IMG/VR virus record: IMGVR_UViG_3300009788_000212
Location: 1 to 35,870 of that record
Reading direction: 5' to 3' (one strand)
Length of the DNA: 35,870 nt
Source of the DNA: a virus
The notes beneath the pieces are model-generated. The model was not told the DNA's origin. It saw nothing but the letters and a program-made list of their open reading frames with translations, and ran no database searches. Shown here piece by piece: positions 31,285 to 35,870 of this stretch (positions are counted from its first letter, which is position 1; the number at the start of each line of letters is the position of its first letter). The position numbers were made by a program, and so were the translations under genes.

Positions 31285-31857
31285 ATGAGACACTTCATCG
31301 CACCTCTCATCGCCATGCTCTTGGTGGCTACGCCGGCTTCGGGCGTTCTCTACCCCTCGGACAACCTGTCTGGGGGTGGGCCGAACAACATCCCCTTCAC
31401 GATGCACTTCGGGGGGGCCTCGTCTACATGGCCCACGACTGTCATTTGCCTCCGCAGTACGGGGTCAGGGTCCTATATTTCATGTGCTGATGGGGAATTT
31501 GACGACGAGAGAATCCTCACACCCTATTCAGGCCAAGTGTTCGTGCGGCAGCTAGCCTGCGCGCCGGCCGATGACTTCACGATATGGGATGGAACGGGGA
31601 CGCCCTCGATTTCGCTTTCCGTCTACGAGACGCAGGGCGGGTCGGGTACGCTCGCCTATTCCCGAAATCAAATCGGAGGAGCGCTCACCTTTTTGAAGAC
31701 CGACGAGCCCGGAGTCACAAAGACACTCACCATCAATGCTTTCACGACCATCGAAAACGGGATGATCCAGGTCAAGCCCTCTGCGGTCGTAGAGGCGGGG
31801 GGGGCTCCCGTTGCTCAAGTCAACGGGTTCACCTGCATCATCAGTGGCTACGAATGA
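31285..31857 (+). CDS. Secreted hypothetical protein, 190 aa
   Basis: A TAGGAGAAACC leader precedes the ATG. MRHFIAPLIAMLLVATPASG is a classic Sec signal peptide with cleavage near PASG-V. The mature protein is beta-rich and Gly/Ser/Thr-rich with four cysteines (VICLRSTG, SCADGEFDD, LACAPADD, FTCIISGYE), like a small beta-sandwich adhesin or carbohydrate-binding domain. Its stop overlaps the sulfatase start (ATGA), tying it to the enzyme. Function is unknown; substrate binding for the sulfatase is a hypothesis. Confidence 0.75.
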   Translation: MRHFIAPLIAMLLVATPASGVLYPSDNLSGGGPNNIPFTMHFGGASSTWPTTVICLRSTGSGSYISCADGEFDDERILTPYSGQVFVRQLACAPADDFTIWDGTGTPSISLSVYETQGGSGTLAYSRNQIGGALTFLKTDEPGVTKTLTINAFTTIENGMIQVKPSAVVEAGGAPVAQVNGFTCIISGYE

Positions 31858-33299
31858 GGGGCCTTCTCTGCACGCTGCTCCTGCTGCTGTGGGCTCTGCC
31901 GGCTGCCGCTGCGGACCCGCCCAACATCATCGTGTTGGTGGCGGATGACGTAACGGCGTGCTGGTTCGGCGTATACACAGCCGATCGCGTAGAGTGCAGC
32001 GAGGCGTACCTGACCCCGAGGATCGACACCTTGGCGGCGGGGGGGGTGGTGGTCAAGACCGCATGGGCGATGCCGACGTGTACTCCTTATCGAGCCGCGA
32101 TGATGACCGGGACATTCCCCACGGAGAACCGTGTGGGGCGCACGATCCTGTCTGCCTCAGGGGGCACCGGCCTCTCTGCGGCTCGGCCCAACCTTGCGAG
32201 GGCGCTAGAAGCGGGAGGCTACGACACCTATCACTTCGGCAAGTGGCACTTGGCAGGCACCGCACTCGGGGCAGGCCAAACCATCCACCCGTCCTCGATG
32301 GGGTTCACAGCAGGGCGAGGCTCCATCGGGAATGTTGGGAACACCACAGATGGAGCCGAGGGCGGTGAGAGCTACACCGACTGGCAGCTTGTCGACTTCA
32401 TGGCTGGCACGACCACGGAAGAGAACACCTACGCAACCACGTTCACCATCGACGATGCGATACTGGTGCTCAACAACGCAGAGCCGTGGTTCATGTCGAT
32501 TCAGCTCAATGCTCCGCACAACCCACAGCACCAACCAACCCCCGGTTTGTTCGATGCCACGGTGGACTGCGAGGAGGGGGGCGCGGGAGGTGATCTGCCC
32601 GAGATCTGTTACAACCGGGCCATCCAAGCCCTCGACACTGAGCTAGGCAGGCTGCTCGACCATGGCGACTACGATCCCACCGACACGGTCATCATCATCA
32701 CCTCGGACAACGGGACGCCACTGTCGATTGCGCAGGCCACTCAGCCGGCCTGGGAAGACGACCGATGCAAGCAGACGGTCGGCGAGTGCGGGCTGTGGGT
32801 GCCTCTGATCGTCAGCGGGGCAGGAGTCGGGACCGGGACAGCAGACATCCTGGTCCAAGCTACTGACCTCCACGCGACGATCCTCGAGATTGCTGGGGTG
32901 GAGAACATCGCAGCGGGCCACACCACGGGGTCATTGGTTCCCTCTCTTGGCGGCCATCAGATCAGGTATCGAGGCATAAGCTTCTGGAACAACATGGTCG
33001 ATCCGACTCTTCCCTCCAAGCGGAGCTGCATCTACGCCGAAGAGTTCAACGATTCCTCGGGTGTTCGTGTTGACTGGAACGAGGCGATGAGGACCGACAC
33101 CTACAAGCTCATGAGGCACAAGACTCTGGGTACTGAAGAGCTGTTCTTGACAGCTACCGCGATCCGAGAAGACCCTGCGTTTACACCTACCGGGGACGTG
33201 ATCCCAACTCCCTACGCCGGGGCAGACGAGATCGCCTACGACTTTCTGACTGAGAAGATGGACGCAATGACTGCAGCCGGGGGAGACCCTTGCAGGTGA
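31854..33299 (+). CDS. Secreted type I sulfatase (formylglycine-dependent), 481 aa
   Basis: Sulfatases remove sulfate esters from sugars or small molecules. A Sec signal peptide (MRGLLCTLLLLLWALPAAAA) precedes PPNIIVLVADDV, the family's metal-binding start (D31, D32). The formylglycine motif is intact: C76-T-P-Y-R80 followed by AAMMTG. GKWHL (K130, H132), APHNPQH (H222) and SDNG (D285, N286) complete the active site, so it looks functional. ATG 31854 overlaps the upstream stop; a longer frame would lose the signal peptide. Conversion of C76 needs a host FGE or anaerobic maturase, as none is encoded here. It lies in the T7 tail-fibre slot. Target may be sulfated envelope polysaccharide; this is inference. 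Confidence 0.93.
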   Translation: MRGLLCTLLLLLWALPAAAADPPNIIVLVADDVTACWFGVYTADRVECSEAYLTPRIDTLAAGGVVVKTAWAMPTCTPYRAAMMTGTFPTENRVGRTILSASGGTGLSAARPNLARALEAGGYDTYHFGKWHLAGTALGAGQTIHPSSMGFTAGRGSIGNVGNTTDGAEGGESYTDWQLVDFMAGTTTEENTYATTFTIDDAILVLNNAEPWFMSIQLNAPHNPQHQPTPGLFDATVDCEEGGAGGDLPEICYNRAIQALDTELGRLLDHGDYDPTDTVIIITSDNGTPLSIAQATQPAWEDDRCKQTVGECGLWVPLIVSGAGVGTGTADILVQATDLHATILEIAGVENIAAGHTTGSLVPSLGGHQIRYRGISFWNNMVDPTLPSKRSCIYAEEFNDSSGVRVDWNEAMRTDTYKLMRHKTLGTEELFLTATAIREDPAFTPTGDVIPTPYAGADEIAYDFLTEKMDAMTAAGGDPCR

Positions 33300-33622
33300 C
33301 ACTCGAAGACGACTTGTCTGTATGGGGGAAGATCATTGGTGCCATACTCGGCGCAGTAGCCTTGATTGGCACACTGCTCAGTGTAGGCAGGGAATGGACT
33401 GGCATGAAGTGGCGAGTCAAGAACTTAGAGGGACAAATGGAAGACACAAAAACTGCCCTGCTGAGAATGCACGAACAAGCGAATGAGAACACCAGACAGG
33501 CAATGGAGGCCACTCAGCAGGTTGCACTCTACGCCGAGCGTCTTGAGGGGAACTCGAAGCTGATGGTAGAAGCCATGAACTCGATCAAGGCCAAGGTAGA
33601 CCGACTGGAGCAGCACCAATAA
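33296..33622 (+). CDS. Membrane-anchored coiled-coil protein (holin or spanin-like), 108 aa
   Basis: The GTG at 33296 overlaps the sulfatase TGA (GTGA) and has GGGGGAGA at good spacing; an in-frame TTG two codons earlier is less likely. One transmembrane segment (WGKIIGAILGAVALIGTLLS, about residues 10-30) is followed by a long charged coiled coil to the C-terminus. The topology matches an N-in anchor with a periplasmic coiled coil, as in inner-membrane spanins, but could also be a holin-associated protein. It opens a block of small membrane proteins. Confidence 0.65.
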   Translation: MTLEDDLSVWGKIIGAILGAVALIGTLLSVGREWTGMKWRVKNLEGQMEDTKTALLRMHEQANENTRQAMEATQQVALYAERLEGNSKLMVEAMNSIKAKVDRLEQHQ

Positions 33623-33879
33623 TGGAGCTAATCACAGATCGCCTCATCACAGTGGCCGTGAGTGCGGCCGTGATGGGCGTCGGTAGCTGGTTCGGTCTGG
33701 ACGAGATCGGAAAGGCGAAAAAGTCTGCAGACGCGATGGCAATTCACTACGTCCCCGCCCTAGCACAATGTGAGGCTAAGCGCGATACTAGGCTCGCAGA
33801 GCAACGAAGCGTCTGTCGTGAACTACTTGAGGCAGAGAGAGAGAACACAGCGCAATGGCGCGCTCAGTGCGGAGGATAG
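33622..33879 (+). CDS. Small membrane protein with coiled coil, 85 aa (Rz-like)
   Basis: The ATG shares its A with the previous stop (TAATG). The N-terminal hydrophobic segment (RLITVAVSAAVMGVGSWFGL) is followed by a charged helix with two Cys (LAQCEAKRDTRLAEQRSVCR) and an end of Cys-Gly-Gly. This is the size and layout of an inner-membrane spanin (Rz). The call rests on topology and a lipoprotein gene nearby. Confidence 0.55.
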   Translation: MELITDRLITVAVSAAVMGVGSWFGLDEIGKAKKSADAMAIHYVPALAQCEAKRDTRLAEQRSVCRELLEAERENTAQWRAQCGG

Positions 33880-33881
33880 AA

Positions 33882-33950
33882 ATGCCTTACAAGAAGCCAT
33901 CAACGAGGCCCAAGCCTAGGCCGAAGCCCAAGCCGAAGAAGGGGAAGTGA
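33882..33950 (+). CDS. Lys/Pro-rich micropeptide, 22 aa
   Basis: A GGAGGATAGAA ribosome binding site precedes an ATG that encodes a 22-residue peptide starting MPYKKPSTRP and continuing as repeated Lys-Pro and Arg-Pro pairs to KKGK. The stop overlaps the next ATG (TGATGG). About 11 of 22 residues are basic. Similar tiny basic proteins (MPYK...) occur in other phages. It could bind DNA, RNA or the envelope. Confidence 0.6.
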   Translation: MPYKKPSTRPKPRPKPKPKKGK

Positions 33951-34147
33951 TGGAAGATCAGATCGCGAACGTGCTCAACTCGGTGATTGACCAGACTCAG
34001 ATAGTGCTGGTACCTCTTGCAGCCGCCGGACTCTGTGCATGGATTTCGCCGTTTGTCAAGGACTCCCGATTCAGACAGGTGATGAAGTTCGTCAATGCGG
34101 TGGGGGGAAATGTACGCAACGCACGCAACGACAAGGGAGTGAACTGA
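33950..34147 (+). CDS. Small membrane protein, holin candidate, 65 aa
   Basis: ATG 33950 overlaps the micropeptide stop; a GTG one codon earlier is also possible. The protein begins MEDQIANVLNSVIDQTQIVL and has a single hydrophobic segment (IVLVPLAAAGLCAWISPFV). A basic, Asn-rich C-terminus follows. A small single-TM protein with a charged tail in this position suggests a class III-like or pinholin-like role, but no holin family was recognised. Confidence 0.55.
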   Translation: MEDQIANVLNSVIDQTQIVLVPLAAAGLCAWISPFVKDSRFRQVMKFVNAVGGNVRNARNDKGVN

Positions 34148-34341
34148 TGCGGATCAAGGGACTGATAGTCCTACTCAGCACTATCGCACTGGTGGGGTGT
34201 CAGACCCCCAACATCGAGGCAGGCGTCACGGGCTCTGGAGTCCGCGCAGACGTGCAGTTCTGCTTCGACGACAGTGACCTCGGGAAGGGCATCGACAAGT
34301 ACACTGGGGGGCTTCTGAGCAGCCTGATGGGGTGTCCGTGA
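34147..34341 (+). CDS. Outer-membrane lipoprotein (Rz1-like), 64 aa
   Basis: The ATG overlaps the previous TGA. MRIKGLIVLLSTIALVGC is a lipoprotein signal peptide with lipobox L-V-G-C18. The mature part is only 47 residues, with two further cysteines. Small lipoproteins at the end of a lysis block usually act as outer-membrane spanins; those are often Pro-rich, and this one is not. A longer frame from 34039 is out of phase with the overlapping gene and unsupported. It is the last gene of the head-tail-lysis operon. Confidence 0.65.
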   Translation: MRIKGLIVLLSTIALVGCQTPNIEAGVTGSGVRADVQFCFDDSDLGKGIDKYTGGLLSSLMGCP

Positions 34342-34345
34342 AAGG

Positions 34346-34379
34346 CTGAGGCCGCCCTCGTCAAAGAGAACGGCCTCAG
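34346..34379 (+). terminator. Terminator-like hairpin at operon end
   Basis: CTGAGGCCG (34346-34354) pairs perfectly with CGGCCTCAG (34371-34379) around a 16-base loop, four bases after the lipoprotein stop. No T-run follows, so it may need a factor, or it may act together with the next inverted repeat at the junction of two converging operons. Confidence 0.55.
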
Positions 34380-34411
34380 ATGCTCTATCCACGCATGGTG
34401 GATGAATTGGC

Positions 34412-34466
34412 GCCGGCCCCTAACCTCCCGGCGTCTGCAGCTACCGCTCGGATCACTGGGGCCGGC
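34412..34466. other. Inverted repeat at convergent junction
   Basis: GCCGGCCCC (34412-34420) and GGGGCCGGC (34458-34466) form a perfect 9-bp stem with a 37-base loop. It lies between the plus-strand lysis block and the minus-strand genes starting at 34586, in a stretch of about 240 bases without a convincing gene, so it could serve as a terminator for either strand. Confidence 0.45.
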
Positions 34467-34585
34467 ATAAGCAAGAGGGACGCAACGACTACACTATCCC
34501 TACTGTCCAGTCTGGCTGGGGGTCAGGTCGGTCATGGCCCATCTGGCACTGCGCACCATACCCCAAGCGGCGGGGGAGGGCAAGG

Positions 34586-34819
34586 CTATTCCACCCTGGA
34601 GACGCGAGAGTTCATCTTGCCGGTCTCGTCGTCTCTCCAGCCACACCATGCCTGCTTGGAGACCCATGACCTATCAGTAGGCCCTCGGGAGAACACCATG
34701 TTCAACGTCTTGGCTGTGCGGTGGCAGTCGTCCATGCTCGACTGTGGCGAGTAGCTGTACGTCGGCTCGCTGGCTCCTACTAGCATGGTCGTGATGACGA
34801 GAACGAGTGTTTCGATCAT
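34586..34819 (-). CDS. Small secreted protein, 77 aa
   Basis: The ATG at 34819 follows GGAGGGGGAGGA, a near-perfect ribosome binding site. MIETLVLVITTMLVGASEPT is a Sec signal peptide with cleavage near VGA-SEP. The mature part has a Tyr/Ser-rich start (TYSYSPQSSMDDC) and two cysteines about 27 residues apart. The layout (signal, aromatic start, E/D-x-C, helix, C-x-W) resembles the next gene's product. It ends the minus cluster at this side. Confidence 0.65.
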   Translation of the reverse strand: MIETLVLVITTMLVGASEPTYSYSPQSSMDDCHRTAKTLNMVFSRGPTDRSWVSKQAWCGWRDDETGKMNSRVSRVE

Positions 34820-34986
34820 TCCTCCCCCTCCACGCACTCCACCAAGATCGTCCAAGGCAGAGACTCGTCTGAGTGTGCCTCGATAATCCGACAGATTGCC
34901 TCGGTCGTGGTGTACTCATCAGTCGCAGGCTCACACCCCGGCTCTCCCGAGCACAGGATGGTGACGATTAGGACCCAAGTGGTCAT
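34816..34986 (-). CDS. Small secreted protein, 56 aa
   Basis: The ATG at 34986 overlaps the stop of the gene upstream (ATGA), and its own stop overlaps the next start. MTTWVLIVTILCSGEPGCEP is a short signal peptide or anchor. The remainder (DEYTTTEAICRIIEAHSDES then PWTILVECVEGEE) carries two cysteines 19 residues apart in a helix-strand arrangement. It looks like a distant paralogue of the 77-aa neighbour. Confidence 0.6.
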   Translation of the reverse strand: MTTWVLIVTILCSGEPGCEPATDEYTTTEAICRIIEAHSDESLPWTILVECVEGEE

Positions 34987-35441
34987 TGGTCTCCCTGCTC
35001 CCGATACCAGCACCACATCCCCGCCGCGTAGTTCGCGATGTCGAGGCACTCCCGCATCGCTGCCTCCGGCTCTAAGCCGCGCGCCTCGAGCCCCTTCTTG
35101 ATGATCTGGCCCATCAGGAAATCAGGCGACCCCAGCAGCCGAGGAATGCCCAGGATGGGCTGCTCGAGGAACGGGCGGACGAGCATCGACTCACGGCTGA
35201 ACTCACGGCCTCCGTTGGCGTGGCGCTGGTGGCCCTTGCCGGCGGTGGCCCGCTCGAGAGCGCCGTCGAGGAACTCCCGGAGAGGGGCGTAGGGGTCGGG
35301 CGCGGCGGTGTCGTCGGGGGTGGGTTCGAATGCGCGCTCGGGTGAAAGGTCATGCAGGTGGTAGTGCAGGCTCGCTGGACCCAGAATCCTACACCCTGGC
35401 CACGTGCATCGGTCTTCGCAGCCCTTCTCGTCTCCGGTCAC
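34983..35441 (-). CDS. Zinc-motif hypothetical protein, 152 aa
   Basis: The GTG at 35441 overlaps the PEP-CTERM gene stop (GTGA) and has AAGGGGAGGGGGAAG as ribosome binding site; an earlier GTG lies inside that gene without one. The N-terminus has CEDRCTWPGC followed by H-Y-H-L-H, a likely zinc site. A disordered Pro/Asp-rich linker follows. The C-terminal domain (SPDFLMGQIIKKGLEARGLE, then RECLDIANYAAGMWCWYREQ) resembles nucleotide-modification-associated or DUF1599-like helices. Cytoplasmic, unlike its neighbours. Function is unknown. Confidence 0.65.
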   Translation of the reverse strand: MTGDEKGCEDRCTWPGCRILGPASLHYHLHDLSPERAFEPTPDDTAAPDPYAPLREFLDGALERATAGKGHQRHANGGREFSRESMLVRPFLEQPILGIPRLLGSPDFLMGQIIKKGLEARGLEPEAAMRECLDIANYAAGMWCWYREQGDQ

Positions 35442-35870
35442 GTCTTCCCCCTCCCCTTCATCCACCACAACACCCCCAGCCCCGCCAGCAGCGCCAAGCC
35501 GCCCGGCTCAGACACATACTCCGTAGGCACGCACCCAGTGGGCGTAGCGATCACATTGCTCCACTCCGAGTAGCCCCCAGCCCCGAGGAAGCGCATACGA
35601 GACAGGTGGCACCCGTCAGGGACCTCGAGGTCGATTTCCCCGTACCACCAAGGTTCCATTGTCGCCGCCGGGTGCCAGAAGCCCAGCAACTCCTCACCGA
35701 ACACCTCGAACTGGATCGTGGCGTGGTCCGCGTTAGGGGACCCAAGGAACAGTCCATCACCACACGGGGGGACGACTTGGCACATGCCTGAGGTGAGGCA
35801 GGGGTCTATGTTGGGATCGTACCAGCGGTGCGTGACGGTTGTAGCGTGGGCATTGGTGGCGAGGATGAGG
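35438..35870 (-). CDS. Secreted protein with PEP-CTERM-like sorting tail (5' end outside window)
   Basis: The frame stays open to the window edge, so the gene starts beyond it. The first visible residues (LILATNAHA-TTVTHRWYD) look like the end of a Sec signal peptide. About 110 residues of beta-rich sequence with eight cysteines follow. The C-terminus is SEPGGLALLAGLGVLWWMKG plus RGKT: an E-P-G motif, a hydrophobic helix and a basic end, the tripartite PEP-CTERM design (consensus VPEP, here VSEP). Such tails are processed by exosortase in Gram-negative bacteria with exopolysaccharide loci. A phage product using that pathway is unusual. No exosortase gene is visible here. Confidence 0.75.
   Translation of the reverse strand, partial: LILATNAHATTVTHRWYDPNIDPCLTSGMCQVVPPCGDGLFLGSPNADHATIQFEVFGEELLGFWHPAATMEPWWYGEIDLEVPDGCHLSRMRFLGAGGYSEWSNVIATPTGCVPTEYVSEPGGLALLAGLGVLWWMKGRGKT

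Noticed and set aside
31584-31853. N-terminal 90-codon extension of the sulfatase frame
   Set aside because: It overlaps the 190-aa secreted protein gene in another frame, is Arg/His-rich noise and would bury the signal peptide; ATG 31854 gives a clean leader.
34412-34466. Possible tRNA in the convergent junction, from a tRNA-like acceptor stem
   Set aside because: The 9-bp stem lacks a T arm, an anticodon arm of proper size and a CCA end; treated as an inverted repeat.
34380-34754. Plus-strand frame of 124 codons after the lysis block
   Set aside because: No ribosome binding site, starts in the terminator stem, low-complexity translation, and overlaps the well-supported minus-strand gene 34586-34819.
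1-35870. CRISPR array, insertion sequence or integrase
   Set aside because: No regularly spaced direct repeats, transposase or tyrosine/serine recombinase motifs were seen on either strand.

Overview
The window is an internal piece of a G+C-rich, tailed double-stranded DNA phage (or prophage) genome with a T7-like, podovirus-type virion. The evidence is a complete packaging, head, tail-tube and internal-virion-protein set in T7-like order, dense coding with ATGA, GTGA and TGATG stop/start overlaps, and purine-rich ribosome binding sites. No integrase, repressor, DNA polymerase or RNA polymerase is visible, so lifestyle and host cannot be fixed. A PEP-CTERM sorting tail, Tat and Sec leaders and a lipobox point to a Gram-negative host with an exosortase system; this is inference.

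Layout. (1) 1-3084, plus strand: small accessory and DNA-processing genes, including a double zinc-ribbon HNH endonuclease, a RusA-type resolvase and two single-TM microproteins. (2) 3121-5775, minus strand: about a dozen small hypothetical genes, with a short hairpin in every intergenic gap of its 5' part. (3) 5776-6006: divergent promoter region with repeated sites. (4) 6007-8746, plus: terminase small subunit, two unknown genes, terminase large subunit. (5) 8724-12074, minus: an island inserted between terL and portal, holding a Sec-leader fibre-like protein, its companions, a Tat-leader protein and a tRNA-like element. (6) 12075-12818: an unusually long gap with a series of predicted hairpins, a promoter whose -10 lies in a 12-bp palindrome, and a G-rich tract on the minus strand. 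(7) 12819-30774, plus: portal, scaffold, major capsid protein, cement-like protein, tail tube A and B, GNAT-like protein, and three internal virion proteins. The last is 2171 aa with an HELSH zincin motif. (8) 30785-33299, plus: two secreted proteins and a complete type I sulfatase with signal peptide, in the slot where T7 carries its tail fibre gene. (9) 33296-34341: small membrane proteins and a lipoprotein, a probable lysis or spanin block with no endolysin. (10) 34586-35870, minus: two small secreted Cys proteins, a zinc-motif protein, and the C-terminal part of a PEP-CTERM protein cut by the window edge.

Working together. Regions 4 and 7 build and fill the virion; three promoter-like sites with the same -35 box and 16-bp spacer probably drive regions 2, 4 and 7. 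The distinctive theme is export: about nine genes encode Sec, Tat, lipoprotein or PEP-CTERM signals, and one is a sulfatase. A reasonable hypothesis is that the phage modifies the host's sulfated or exopolysaccharide envelope. The sequence shows the signals and catalytic motifs, not the substrate.
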